64,000 nt of DNA from an uncultured Pontibacter sp. GTDB lineage: Bacteria > Bacteroidota > Bacteroidia > Cytophagales > Hymenobacteraceae. The stretch is from positions 124,001 through 188,000 of the forward strand of contig NZ_CANLMZ010000005.1 of NCBI RefSeq assembly GCF_947492645.1. The letters are read 5' to 3'. A program made the position numbers and the translations under genes. Below, piece after piece: positions 8,878 to 17,716 of the stretch (positions within the stretch are counted from its first letter, which is position 1; every line of letters starts with the position of its first letter). The notes below the pieces were generated by a model. It did not search any database. It worked only from the letters and a program-made list of their open reading frames with translations, and was not told where the DNA came from.

Positions 8878-8920
8878 AACAGAAGAGAGATGCATAGTGC
8901 ATGCATCTCTCTTCTGTTTT
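8876..8920. terminator. Bidirectional terminator, ars operon / yceI
   Basis: Perfect 20-bp inverted repeat (8876-8895 and 8901-8920), 5-nt loop, A-tract and T-tract flanks. It overlaps the stop codon of the reductase gene and faces the convergent YceI gene. Confidence 0.92.
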
Positions 8921-8955
8921 ATGTATCTGAATTGAGTAAATATATTCTCAAGGTA

Positions 8956-9492
8956 TTAGCCTTGCTTCACTAACTGAATTTCAGCATGAAGTTTTATCTC
9001 ATCGCTTACCACAACGCTACCAGCCTCTGTTACTGCACTCCAGGTTAAGCCAAAATCCTTACGATTGATTTTACCATCTACAGTAAAACCTGCTTTTGTC
9101 TGTCCGTAAGGGTCTACTACTATACCGCCAAACTCCACGTTAACGGTAAGAGGTTTTGTAGTGCCACGAATGGTTAATTCGCCGTTCAGTTTATACTCGT
9201 CGCCAGATGATTGCTCAAAGTCTTTGCCCACAAACTTCACTTGGCCGTGGTTCTCAGCATCAAAAAAATCTGCCGACTTAAGGTGCGTGTCGCGCTGTTC
9301 GTTGTTAGTGTTGATAGAGTCTACATCAGCCGTAAACACAATGCTGCTGGCTTTTGTAAAATCCTCTTCCTCTGTTTCCACTTCCAGGTTAAACTTCTGG
9401 AAATAACCTGTTACAGTCGTGATCATCAGGTGCTTTACCTTAAACTGTATCTCACTATGTGCCGGGTCTATAGACCATTTCGTAGTTGCCAT
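8956..9492 (-). CDS. YceI-family lipid-binding protein
   Basis: 178-residue lipocalin-like beta barrel that binds a long isoprenoid or lipid. The N-terminus TKWSIDPAHSEIQFKVKHLM is the classic YceI opening. Further family marks are SADFFDAENH, the GELTIRGTTKPLTVNVEFGG strand pair and RKDFGLTW near residues 142-149. No signal peptide is present, so it is the cytoplasmic subtype common in Bacteroidota. It is monocistronic. Upstream lies a well-spaced promoter overlapped by a tandem 15-bp repeat, implying strict control by an unidentified regulator. Confidence 0.92.
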   Translation of the reverse strand: MATTKWSIDPAHSEIQFKVKHLMITTVTGYFQKFNLEVETEEEDFTKASSIVFTADVDSINTNNEQRDTHLKSADFFDAENHGQVKFVGKDFEQSSGDEYKLNGELTIRGTTKPLTVNVEFGGIVVDPYGQTKAGFTVDGKINRKDFGLTWSAVTEAGSVVVSDEIKLHAEIQLVKQG

Positions 9493-9615
9493 AATCTTAA
9501 CTTTAGTGTTCTTTATTTATGAATTTATCTATACCTGCTTAAAATGTAAATTGTTATCAAGCGCTGCTTTGGTTTAAAATCTTCAAAGGATCCTGCCCAA
9601 AACCGAAATTACAAA

Positions 9616-9655
9616 TACATACATCAAATGTACATACATCAAATTACTTAAACAA
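9616..9655 (-). promoter_or_regulatory. yceI promoter with tandem-repeat operator
   Basis: On the minus strand a TTG (-33, plus positions 9653-9655) is spaced 20 bases from TACATTTG (-7, 9625-9632). Two copies of TACATACATCAAAT (9616-9629 and 9631-9644, period 15) cover the -7 element and spacer. Such placement is typical of a repressor site; the regulator is not known. Confidence 0.65.
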
Positions 9656-9715
9656 GTTTCATTCTTATTTATTATCTTAATCATTGTAGCGTTTAGCAAC
9701 TCCAAACATCATAAA

Positions 9716-10468
9716 ATGACTGCATACTATAATACTATAGCTTTTGAGGAGCTTCGGAAGTGGCAGGCCGAGATGCTGCGCCAGCCCTCGCTCATGAATG
9801 CCGTAACCCGAAAGCTACAGTACAAGATAAACAGCTACATACCCAACAAAGTACATGCAGCTATTACCGCCACTATCAAACAAATGACCCGCGCCATGCT
9901 GTTTGGAGCAGGGCTTGTAACTACAAAACCGCTGCAGGGCCTAAGTTTGCAGCAAAGAGAGCTAATGGTGCAGGACCGCATCACATTTTACCAGCGAGCT
10001 GCTGCTGCTGAGGGTGGCGTAACCGGGGCCGGAGGCATACTTTTAGGGTTGGCAGATTTTCCGCTTTTGCTAAGCCTTAAAATTAAATTCTTGTTCGAGG
10101 TTGCTGCCTTGTATGGCTACGACGCCGCTGATTACCGGGAGCGGGTATACTTGCTGCACATATTCCAGTTAGCTTTTAGCAGCCACGAACACCGCCGCGA
10201 GGTATACTTGCTGGTGCAGGACTGGGAAACGCACAAAGAACACTTGCCCGAAGATATAAATGACTTTAACTGGCTTGCTTTCCAACAAGAGTACCGCGAT
10301 TATATAGATCTCGCCAAGATGGCCCAGCTCATTCCGTTGATAGGAGCTCCTGTTGGCGCAGTAGTTAATTACAGGTTGCTAAAAAAGCTGGGCACTACCG
10401 CCATGAATGCTTACCGCCTGCGCTGGAAAGAGCAACAGCTGCTGGCAAACCGCACAGGAGGCAAATAA
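9716..10468 (+). CDS. EcsC-family protein
   Basis: Resembles the EcsC family (named for B. subtilis EcsC; function unclear). A hydrophobic Gly/Ala-rich stretch (about 97-128: AAAEGGVTGAGGILLGLADF followed by a Leu/Phe-rich helix) is the typical core, followed by EVAALYGYDA. A second amphipathic Gly-rich segment LIPLIGAPVGAVVNYRLLKKLG lies near the C-terminus. No signal peptide is present. Probably membrane-associated. It is divergent from yceI and has no operon partner. Confidence 0.82.
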   Translation: MTAYYNTIAFEELRKWQAEMLRQPSLMNAVTRKLQYKINSYIPNKVHAAITATIKQMTRAMLFGAGLVTTKPLQGLSLQQRELMVQDRITFYQRAAAAEGGVTGAGGILLGLADFPLLLSLKIKFLFEVAALYGYDAADYRERVYLLHIFQLAFSSHEHRREVYLLVQDWETHKEHLPEDINDFNWLAFQQEYRDYIDLAKMAQLIPLIGAPVGAVVNYRLLKKLGTTAMNAYRLRWKEQQLLANRTGGK

Positions 10469-10854
10469 CGCTGATACGCTCCTTTATAAAGCCCCACGCT
10501 ATATTATACCCTGCTCCATCAAGTTTGCACACAAAGCTGGCAGCCACAACTGTTCAGCTTTAAAGTTTTTGTATCTTGCGCCAAATTAGAAACAGGCATA
10601 CATTAACCGCTTATACGCTGAGCAAATTACCTAGCCGTGCATACTTTAGTCCTGTCAATGTTTGCCTCAGCGCCATATTGTAAAGTATGAATTACGCCGA
10701 ATGCACTTTAAGAACAGCTGTACTTATACTTGAGGTGGAGATGGTTGCTACCTGCTACCAAAGGTTTAACAGCTTATGGAACATGCTGGAATCATACAAG
10801 CACTAAACTCGGCTGCCACTTCTAATTACAAGCTTTTTTATACTTTAACCAACC
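10469..10854 (+). other. Intergenic region, no gene seen
   Basis: 386 bases between the EcsC-like and bestrophin-like genes. Short frames here have no coding character. Several copies of the TATACTT/AAGTATA-type word are present. No convincing hairpin with T-tract and no well-spaced TTG/TAnnTTTG pair was found. Confidence 0.5.
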
Positions 10855-11715
10855 GTGATCAACTATAACCCCAAAGACTGGTTTGTCTTTATTTTCAGGT
10901 TTACCAAAGCCGACACGTTCCGGAGGTTGCTGCCGCTTATGGCAGCCGTTAGCCTTTACGCCGGTGGCATTGCTTACATAGAGCTAAACTATATGAGTGT
11001 AGAGGACTCGAAGTATATCCGGAACTTCGGGATGATGCATGGGGTGCTTGGCTTTGTGATTTCCCTGCTGCTCGTGTTCAGGACAAATACTGCTTACGAC
11101 CGCTGGTGGGAAGGCCGCAAAGTATGGGGCGGGCTTACAAACACCTCCCGCAACATGGCCATAAAAGTAAGCGCAATGGTGCCTCAGGAAGAAGACCGCC
11201 GTTTTTTCCGGCTCATGATCCCGAACTTTGCGTTTGCCCTTAAAAACATGCTGCGCGAAAACGAAGACTTTACCGAACTGGACCCGGTTCTGGACCTGAA
11301 GCGCGGCCGCCACCTGCCTAACCAGATTGCATCAGCTATTTACAGCCGCGTAAACATCCTGCACCAGAACGGTACGCTTACTACAGCACAGATGCTCTCG
11401 CTAAGTGCCGATGTACACTCCCTCACCGACCACACCGGCGCCTGCGAACGCATCAAAAACACACCTATACCTTATACTTATAGCGTGTTCATTAAAAAGT
11501 TTATTTTCTTATATGTGATGACTTTGCCTTTTGGCTGGTCGTTTAGCCTGGGCTTCTACATTATACCGGTTGTGGTGCTTATACTTTACGCGCTGGCGAG
11601 TTTAGAGCTAATTGCCGAGGAAATCGAAAACCCATTCGGGACCGACGACAACGACTTGCCAACCGACCAGATTTGCCACAACATACGCAAGCACGTATCA
11701 GAGTTGCTTAGCTAA
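10855..11715 (+). CDS. Bestrophin-like anion channel protein
   Basis: 286-residue integral membrane protein of the bacterial bestrophin (UPF0187/YneE-like) family, which form pentameric chloride or other anion channels. Signature segments are FRTNTAYDRWWEGRKVWG (about 76-93) and the C-terminal ENPFGTDDNDLPTD. About four membrane helices are seen, the last two in YVMTLPFGWSFSLGFYIIP and the following stretch. Translation begins at GTG, since the frame before it has no ATG that fits the conserved NPKDWFVFIFRF start. Stands alone. Confidence 0.88.
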   Translation: MINYNPKDWFVFIFRFTKADTFRRLLPLMAAVSLYAGGIAYIELNYMSVEDSKYIRNFGMMHGVLGFVISLLLVFRTNTAYDRWWEGRKVWGGLTNTSRNMAIKVSAMVPQEEDRRFFRLMIPNFAFALKNMLRENEDFTELDPVLDLKRGRHLPNQIASAIYSRVNILHQNGTLTTAQMLSLSADVHSLTDHTGACERIKNTPIPYTYSVFIKKFIFLYVMTLPFGWSFSLGFYIIPVVVLILYALASLELIAEEIENPFGTDDNDLPTDQICHNIRKHVSELLS

Positions 11716-11819
11716 GCTTAAGGCTATCGCACCACTTATTTAAAACAAGCATACTACTGCAATGGAGTAACCTGCAAAGGCACATTTTAAATTACCGCTG
11801 TTTCTACGGCACTACACAC

Positions 11820-12476
11820 ATGCATACAACAACTCAATACAGCAAGGCTCCCTTCGAAACAAAAGGATGGGAACGTGAGGAGCACTTTCATTTTTTCAGG
11901 GCATTTGCGCAGCCTTTTTTCAATGTGCACACCGAAGTGGATATTACGAACCTTTACCATTACGCGAAGCAGGAAAAGCTATCCATCTTCCTGGCTTACC
12001 TGCACGCTGCCACCGAAGGCATCAATGCCACAGAAAACTTTCTGCTCCGGCTGGAAGGTGATGGCGTTGTAAAATATGAAGGGGCGGATATTTCCACGAC
12101 CGTACTTAAAGACAATAAGACGGTTTCTTTTGTGCACCTGCCTCACCATGCCGATATTCATACTTTTTGCGCAACTGCCTCCGACATTATGGCTGCTGTA
12201 AAGAAGAGCAACAAGCTGTTTTACGGTTACAGTGGCCCGGATGTAGTGCATGCCACTACCCTGCCCTGGTTTAAGCTTAATGGTATGGAACACGCCCATG
12301 CCAACGACCCTTCAGACTCTATTCCGAAACTTGCTTTTGGCAGGCTGGAGTTTAGAAACGATCAGGTTATACTTCCGTTGAGTGTGCGGGTGCACCATGC
12401 CTTAGTAGATGGTTACCACATTCACCTGTTCCTGGAGCACATGAAAGCAAGTATAAATGCGTTGGGCAACGTATAA
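11820..12476 (+). CDS. Chloramphenicol acetyltransferase-like (class A CAT fold) protein
   Basis: 218-residue member of the trimeric CAT acyltransferase family. The catalytic motif VHHALVDGYHIHLF near residues 190-203 matches HHxxxDG, with the general-base His. The TEVDITNLY and LSIFLAYLHAATEGIN segments fit the N-terminal half. Chromosomal CAT-like proteins of this kind are common in Bacteroidota and often do not confer chloramphenicol resistance, so the acyl acceptor is unknown. It ends at a strong bidirectional terminator shared with fabD. Confidence 0.85.
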   Translation: MHTTTQYSKAPFETKGWEREEHFHFFRAFAQPFFNVHTEVDITNLYHYAKQEKLSIFLAYLHAATEGINATENFLLRLEGDGVVKYEGADISTTVLKDNKTVSFVHLPHHADIHTFCATASDIMAAVKKSNKLFYGYSGPDVVHATTLPWFKLNGMEHAHANDPSDSIPKLAFGRLEFRNDQVILPLSVRVHHALVDGYHIHLFLEHMKASINALGNV

Positions 12477-12527
12477 AGTATACTTTTAAGCTCGGTCTAA
12501 ATAACGACAAATAGAGCAACCACTATA

Positions 12528-12569
12528 AAAAAGCGCCGCCTTCCTTATAAAAAGAAAGCGGCGCTTTTT
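12528..12569. terminator. Bidirectional terminator, CAT-like gene / fabD
   Basis: 12-bp GC-rich stem (12528-12539 and 12558-12569), extended inward by a near-matching CTTCCTT/AAGAAAG pair, with A and T tracts outside. Confidence 0.9.
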
Positions 12570-12588
12570 GCTTTAAACTTGATTTGTT

Positions 12589-13467
12589 TTAAGCTATCGA
12601 GCTTACCTCGGCTGTACGCTCGATTTTCTTTACAAGGCCCTGTAACACCTTACCTGGTCCGCACTCCACAAAATGCGTGGCTCCGTCGGCAACCATCTGC
12701 TGTACTGATTGCGTCCAGCGTACTGGTGCAGTTAATTGCTTTATCAGATTCTCTTTTATTTCTTTAGGATCTGTATGCGGCTGCGCGTCTACGTTCTGGT
12801 AAATAGGGCAAATGCCTTGGCTAAAGGTAGTTTCCTCTATGGCCTGAGCCAGTTCTTCCTCAGCTGGCTTCATCAGCGGTGAATGGAACGCACCACCAAC
12901 CGGAAGCGGCAAGGCACGCTTCGCACCAGCTTCTTTCATTTTCTCACAGGCAATCTCGATGCCTTTGTTTGAGCCGGAGATCACCAACTGCCCGGGGCAA
13001 TTGTAGTTAGCTGCCACTACTACCTCGTCAATAGAAGCGCATACTTCCTCTACCTTCTCATCTTCCAGGCCAAGTATAGCCGCCATCGTAGATGGGTTTG
13101 CCTCGCAGGCTGCCTGCATCGCCAATGCACGCTTCGATACTAAACGCAAACCATCTTCAAAGCTCAATACTTTGCTGGCCACCAAGGCAGAAAATTCTCC
13201 TAGAGAGTGGCCTGCAACCATATCAGGCTGAAATTCAGCTGCTACTGCCGCCTGCGCTACAGAGTGCAGGAATATGGCTGGCTGCGTTACTTTTGTTTGC
13301 TTTAGCTCCTCGTCGGTGCCATTAAACATGATCTCGGTGATGTTGAAACCCAGGATCTCGTTTGCTTTATCGAACAACTTCTTTGCTTCATCGTGCTGCT
13401 CGTACAGATCTTTGCCCATTCCCACAAACTGAGAACCCTGTCCCGGGAAAACGTATGCTTTCTTCAT
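12589..13467 (-). CDS. fabD: Malonyl-CoA:ACP transacylase
   Basis: Moves malonyl groups from CoA to acyl carrier protein to feed fatty acid chain growth. The 292-residue protein has the FPGQGSQ start, the nucleophile S88 in GHSLGE and catalytic H195 in GGAFHSPLM, with the usual CGPGKVL near the end. All catalytic residues are present. The gene is not beside other fab genes. It converges with the CAT-like gene. Confidence 0.96.
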   Translation of the reverse strand: MKKAYVFPGQGSQFVGMGKDLYEQHDEAKKLFDKANEILGFNITEIMFNGTDEELKQTKVTQPAIFLHSVAQAAVAAEFQPDMVAGHSLGEFSALVASKVLSFEDGLRLVSKRALAMQAACEANPSTMAAILGLEDEKVEEVCASIDEVVVAANYNCPGQLVISGSNKGIEIACEKMKEAGAKRALPLPVGGAFHSPLMKPAEEELAQAIEETTFSQGICPIYQNVDAQPHTDPKEIKENLIKQLTAPVRWTQSVQQMVADGATHFVECGPGKVLQGLVKKIERTAEVSSIA

Positions 13468-13584
13468 TCTTGTATTTTATTATTAAATGACTTTATACTT
13501 AAGTTTATTCCAGGCTAAATTGCTATGATGCCGCCATATAGTTTAATGGCTATACTTATTCAAAACAAACAATCTAACATGTAA

Positions 13585-14010
13585 TTACCCTACAAACCTT
13601 GCCCGCTGTGCCGGGCTCGGCAGCATGCAGCTTTCGGTGCGGCCTGCAATTTTATAGCGGTGCTTCGCTACAAAGCGGTATACAAAGTTGCGGAAAGATA
13701 AAGGAATAAACCTAAAATAGTAAAGTATAGAAAGCGGAAAATTAAGATGGCGGGCTATCCGGAGGGCTGCTTCAGACTCCGTATACAGCTTTCCGTTTTC
13801 GTAGAGCAGCATCGAATCGGGCAAAGGTTGCGGCAGTTGCGCCTGTGGCACCAGCGCGGGTAAAACGTCAGACTGAAGGGCTGCAAAGTATAAATCCTGG
13901 CTTTGGTTATACTTTAGCACCACCTGCACACTTGCCTGGCAAAAGCCGCAAGAGCCGTCGTAAAACACGACGGCTCTTTTGCTTAAATCCTCTTTATGGT
14001 TTGATGCCAT
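13585..14010 (-). CDS. DCC-family (DUF393) thiol-disulfide oxidoreductase-like protein
   Basis: About 141 residues. The N-terminal VVFYDGSCGFCQASV motif carries the CxxC of the DCC family, whose fold is thioredoxin-like. A central FAALQSDVLPAL and the late FRNFVYRFVAKHRYKIAGR segment are also typical. The ATG at 14010 is preferred over an upstream TTG at 14022, because the latter would overlap the stop of the preceding gene. Only two bases or so separate it from the T9SS protein gene, so the two may be cotranscribed by chance. Substrate unknown. Confidence 0.85.
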   Translation of the reverse strand: MASNHKEDLSKRAVVFYDGSCGFCQASVQVVLKYNQSQDLYFAALQSDVLPALVPQAQLPQPLPDSMLLYENGKLYTESEAALRIARHLNFPLSILYYFRFIPLSFRNFVYRFVAKHRYKIAGRTESCMLPSPAQRARFVG

Positions 14011-14011
14011 G

Positions 14012-16786
14012 TTATCTAACAATTTCTACCCAGCCTTTATACTTCTTACGCGACTCAGCAGGGTTGCGGGTAAAGAATTCAACTTCAGCTTCGTAATAGT
14101 ATACTCCATCTGTCAGGCGGTTTCCGTTGTTGTCTACCCCTGGCCAGTTAATGTATACGTCGTCGCCTCCGCCTGTTGCTGTTTTGTCGTACACCAGCAC
14201 TCCCCAACGGTTAAATACCTTAAACTTCATGCTTCTGATAAACAATGATTTTTTATCGGGTCGGAAGATGTCGTTAAGGCCATCGCCGTTTGGTGTAATA
14301 ATATTAGGAAGCGTAAAGTTGATGCAGTTATCGTTACAGGCCTCGTTGCTAAACGGACTTACCTGCCCATTTAAAGCCGTTGCCGTTACCACATAGCATC
14401 CCGCAAACGACTGCAAGCCGGTATGGGTATAGGTTGTTTCTTTTGTGGTGGCAAGCTGCACAAACTCTGCATCGTCTGTTGGCTTAAAGTATACCGTGTA
14501 AAAATCAATCTCATCGGTACAGTCGCCGGTTATCTGCGGCTCCCAGGTGAGCACATTCTGGTAAGGTGGCTGCGTCGGGCTTTGGTTAAACACAGCGCAG
14601 TCCAGTTGCTGTATGCTAAGTATCGGGGCACACACTACTTTGGGCAATACCGCGCATACCTGCTGGCTGTTATTACGCAGCGGCGATGGTATATCCTTTA
14701 TTTCATAAGAGCCAACTGTTTGCACATAGTAGCAGTATGAAGTGCCACGCTCAAGTGCTGCGCCTCCAAAAGTGCCCCTGTCTGTATATGTACCGCTCGA
14801 TGCTGTTGCAGTCACACTATCTATAAGCGTAAATGTTCCGTTTATCTGGCGATAGATCAGGTGGCGGCGCACTTCGTTTTTCCAAGGCACGCTATAGGTC
14901 CAGTCAAGCTTGATCTCTTTCTGGTCTCCGGTGCCCGGTGTAACGGTTAAGAACACACTCGATGCCTCAGTACTGTCGCGCAAAGCTGTTGGCTGGCCGC
15001 CTGCCTGTGGTGCCTGGTAAAACTCAAGCCTGTATCGGTAGGCGTTGTCTACGGTATTCAACCCCTGGTCTTCAAACGTTACATCATCCATGTTGCGGGT
15101 ACGCTTCACTTCTGTAAAGCCGGCACCAGTCTGCTGCCCCACCTTGCGGTACAGGCGGTACTCCAATGGTTGCGTTAACCTCTCTATATTTCTAGGCTTA
15201 ATCCATTTAACAGTTATCCGTCCGTTTGTTGCGTCTGTTGCATCAACAGTAACATTAGTCAGATAAGGGATGTCCTGCTCAATAACTACGCAGCTTTCAT
15301 TAGAGGCTATACTTTTACCTCTGGCCGGCCCAGGAAACTCTGCATAAATAATGTAGCAATACTCTGCTCCTGCTTTTAAGCCTGCACCGTTATTATTATC
15401 GGTATAAGAGGTTTCACTTGCATCAACTTCGGCAATTAGCACATACCCTGTACTGGCAGGTACGCCTGTCTCACATACATCCGGCACAAACCCTGAGGCT
15501 CCTTCGCGCCGGTAAATGCGTATGGTAGAGGCATTCTGGCAAATATAGGGGTCCCAGGTTACAGTTACTGTTCTCTCGGAGCTGGTTGCAAGCAGGTTCT
15601 GGGGCGGTGGCCCCACTACTCTGATATTCCATGGTTGCAGGTCAACCAGTTCCGTCTCGTTTGGCGGGCGTACGTCTTCTGCTTTAAAAATTACCTGGTA
15701 AGGTCTTTCGCGCACATCAGAGCAACTGGTCGCCCAACTAAACTGCCCGGTTGCCGCCCCTTGTGTTCTGGAAGTCTGCCTGAAAGTGGCCGGAGGCAAT
15801 ATACCGCCAATCGCTGTCAGGTCAATCAGATCACCATCAGGGTCTGTAGCGCGTATAATGCCGTTAAGTGTTGTGCCTGCTATAACGCAAGTATCTTTAG
15901 GCGCCAATTGCGGAGGGCGGTTAGGCGTTTCCTTCACAATTATCTGCATATCGCGCACTACCTCCCCAAGCTTGACAGCTCCGTTTGCGGACACACGCCA
16001 TTCCTCCACTACAAAGGCTACGTTATACTCTCCCTTTATACAGGGGGCATCCCAAATTAATTGTCCGTTTGTTACATCCAGCGTCAGGAAGGAATTGCCG
16101 CTGCCCGTAGAAGTGGTACAACCACCGCCATAAAGACTCGGAAGCACATAGCCGGGCACATTGCTTGGCAGGGCTGCAGTACCACCACGCTGCTGTGGCA
16201 CTCTTAACTTAAATGCAAGGCTGTCGCCATCGGCATCGTAAGCACCGGGGTTGTGCACAAACACACGCCCTACCGCAGCAAGGTCTACTGGGGGTACGGT
16301 AAGTACCGGGGTACTGTTAAAGCCCCGCAGCGGGTTGATGTTGATGGTAGTTGATATGAAAAAGGTTAACTGGTCTGAGGGCGGGGTTACGTTTAAGATA
16401 TTAGGGTTACGGTTTATACCTGTCCAGGAAATAATATAGGTTCCGGGTGCAGGATAAGTATATTCCCAACGGTAAATCTCCACGTCCACGAGGTCAGCAG
16501 GGTCGCCGACAACGGCATTTCGCTCTTTGGGTACTGTACTGGTGGTTCCGTCTCCGTTTGCTATTGTTACTGTAGGATCATCCGCAATAGAGGCTCTATC
16601 GGTATATATCCTCATGGTGAAGAAAAAGCGTAACGGGTTGGGGTTGGGTGTCGTATCCCGTTTGGCTGTAATATCTCCTGCTCTAATGTGCGTGGCCTGT
16701 GCTTCTGTATAAGCTCCCAACAACAATATCAACACCCACAACAGACCGCCATGCAGCAGATACTTTTTGCGTAAACTGTTCGGCAT
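14012..16786 (-). CDS. Secreted multidomain protein with type IX secretion (type B) C-terminal domain
   Basis: 924-residue exported protein. A signal peptide (about 1-31, ending near QATHIRAG) precedes an N-terminal region (THIRAGDITAKRDT...) seen in large Cytophagales surface proteins. Several Ig/fibronectin type III-like modules follow, with repeated CYYVxT/YCYIIYA strands and Cys pairs. The end is the gliding-motility-associated (CHU_C) sorting domain: NIITPNGDGLNDIF, FKVFNRWGVLVYDK, WPGVDNNGNRLTDGVYYY. This type B signal sends cargo through the T9SS and anchors it at the surface. Likely an adhesin or cell-surface structural protein; no enzyme domain is visible. Confidence 0.88.
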   Translation of the reverse strand: MPNSLRKKYLLHGGLLWVLILLLGAYTEAQATHIRAGDITAKRDTTPNPNPLRFFFTMRIYTDRASIADDPTVTIANGDGTTSTVPKERNAVVGDPADLVDVEIYRWEYTYPAPGTYIISWTGINRNPNILNVTPPSDQLTFFISTTININPLRGFNSTPVLTVPPVDLAAVGRVFVHNPGAYDADGDSLAFKLRVPQQRGGTAALPSNVPGYVLPSLYGGGCTTSTGSGNSFLTLDVTNGQLIWDAPCIKGEYNVAFVVEEWRVSANGAVKLGEVVRDMQIIVKETPNRPPQLAPKDTCVIAGTTLNGIIRATDPDGDLIDLTAIGGILPPATFRQTSRTQGAATGQFSWATSCSDVRERPYQVIFKAEDVRPPNETELVDLQPWNIRVVGPPPQNLLATSSERTVTVTWDPYICQNASTIRIYRREGASGFVPDVCETGVPASTGYVLIAEVDASETSYTDNNNGAGLKAGAEYCYIIYAEFPGPARGKSIASNESCVVIEQDIPYLTNVTVDATDATNGRITVKWIKPRNIERLTQPLEYRLYRKVGQQTGAGFTEVKRTRNMDDVTFEDQGLNTVDNAYRYRLEFYQAPQAGGQPTALRDSTEASSVFLTVTPGTGDQKEIKLDWTYSVPWKNEVRRHLIYRQINGTFTLIDSVTATASSGTYTDRGTFGGAALERGTSYCYYVQTVGSYEIKDIPSPLRNNSQQVCAVLPKVVCAPILSIQQLDCAVFNQSPTQPPYQNVLTWEPQITGDCTDEIDFYTVYFKPTDDAEFVQLATTKETTYTHTGLQSFAGCYVVTATALNGQVSPFSNEACNDNCINFTLPNIITPNGDGLNDIFRPDKKSLFIRSMKFKVFNRWGVLVYDKTATGGGDDVYINWPGVDNNGNRLTDGVYYYEAEVEFFTRNPAESRKKYKGWVEIVR

Positions 16787-16936
16787 ATAGGTAGGGTTTG
16801 GCGGTAAATCAGCTATAAAGTAAACTAAAAAACTTTGATTTTATTATCAACAACGAGTAGAAAAGATGGTTTACATAATAAAGGTTTTCAATCCTACGCA
16901 TTACAATTTAGATTGATTCAAAATATTAACCTAAAA

Positions 16937-16967
16937 TTGTTTTATAATAGGCCCTCTAGTACCTTTG
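16937..16967 (+). promoter_or_regulatory. sdhCAB promoter
   Basis: TTG at 16937-16939, 20-base spacer, and TACCTTTG at 16960-16967, a full match to the Bacteroidota housekeeping promoter TTG/TAnnTTTG. It lies 42 bases before the sdhC start. Confidence 0.8.
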
Positions 16968-17009
16968 AGAATTAAAAATGCATAATTAATTAACCTTTAA
17001 CTAATACAG

Positions 17010-17696
17010 ATGAATTGGTTTACTAAAACGTTTTCCAGTACAATCGGACGCAAGATCATCATGTCGATTACGGGTCTTTTCCTGTGCTCTTTCCTGGTGG
17101 TTCACCTGATTGGTAACCTGCAGCTTTTTAAAAACGATGGAGGTGCTGCCTTCAACGTTTACTCTCATTTCATGGGAACCAACCCTGTTATCCGCACCAT
17201 GGAAATTGTCCTGCTACTAGGATTCCTTTTCCATATCTATGATGCTATCGTTTTAACGCGTCGTAACAAAGCGGCTCGTCCGGTAGGATACGCAGAGAAC
17301 CGTCCGGGAGAAAACAGCCCCTGGTCTTCCCGTAACATGGGTTTATTAGGTACTGTTATACTTGTGTTCCTGATCATCCACCTGTGGAACTTCTTCGTTC
17401 CGGCTCGCTTCGGCGGTTTGGAAGGCGTTGTTGTGGAAGATGTGGAGTATGATAACCTTTACCTGCGTGTGGTACAGTCGTTCCAGATCTGGTGGTATGT
17501 TGCCATTTATGTATTAGCTATGGTTGCCTTGGCTTACCATTTGATTCATGGTTTCCAAAGCGCGTTCCAATCACTTGGGCTTACGCACAAAAAGTATACT
17601 CCATTTATCCAGAAGTTCGGTTACGCTTTCTCAGTTATTGTTTGCCTAGGGTTTGCTATCATTCCGCTATATTTCTTCTTTTTCTTCGAGTTATAA
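17010..17696 (+). CDS. sdhC: Succinate dehydrogenase/fumarate reductase cytochrome b subunit
   Basis: 228-residue membrane anchor of complex II, of the single-subunit di-haem type shared by B. subtilis and Bacteroidota. Five hydrophobic helices are visible, with haem-ligand His residues in FLVVHLIGNLQLF, YSHFMGTNP, FHIYDAIV, IHLWNFF and YHLIHGFQSAFQ. First gene of a three-gene operon with a clear promoter. It carries electrons from the SdhB clusters to menaquinone. Confidence 0.93.
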   Translation: MNWFTKTFSSTIGRKIIMSITGLFLCSFLVVHLIGNLQLFKNDGGAAFNVYSHFMGTNPVIRTMEIVLLLGFLFHIYDAIVLTRRNKAARPVGYAENRPGENSPWSSRNMGLLGTVILVFLIIHLWNFFVPARFGGLEGVVVEDVEYDNLYLRVVQSFQIWWYVAIYVLAMVALAYHLIHGFQSAFQSLGLTHKKYTPFIQKFGYAFSVIVCLGFAIIPLYFFFFFEL

Positions 17697-17716
17697 TTAA
17701 ACTGAAATAGTTTACT

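Noticed and set aside
11820..12476. Chloramphenicol resistance gene
   Set aside because: The fold and HHxxxDG site are there, but chromosomal CAT-like proteins often do not act on chloramphenicol and no resistance context is present.
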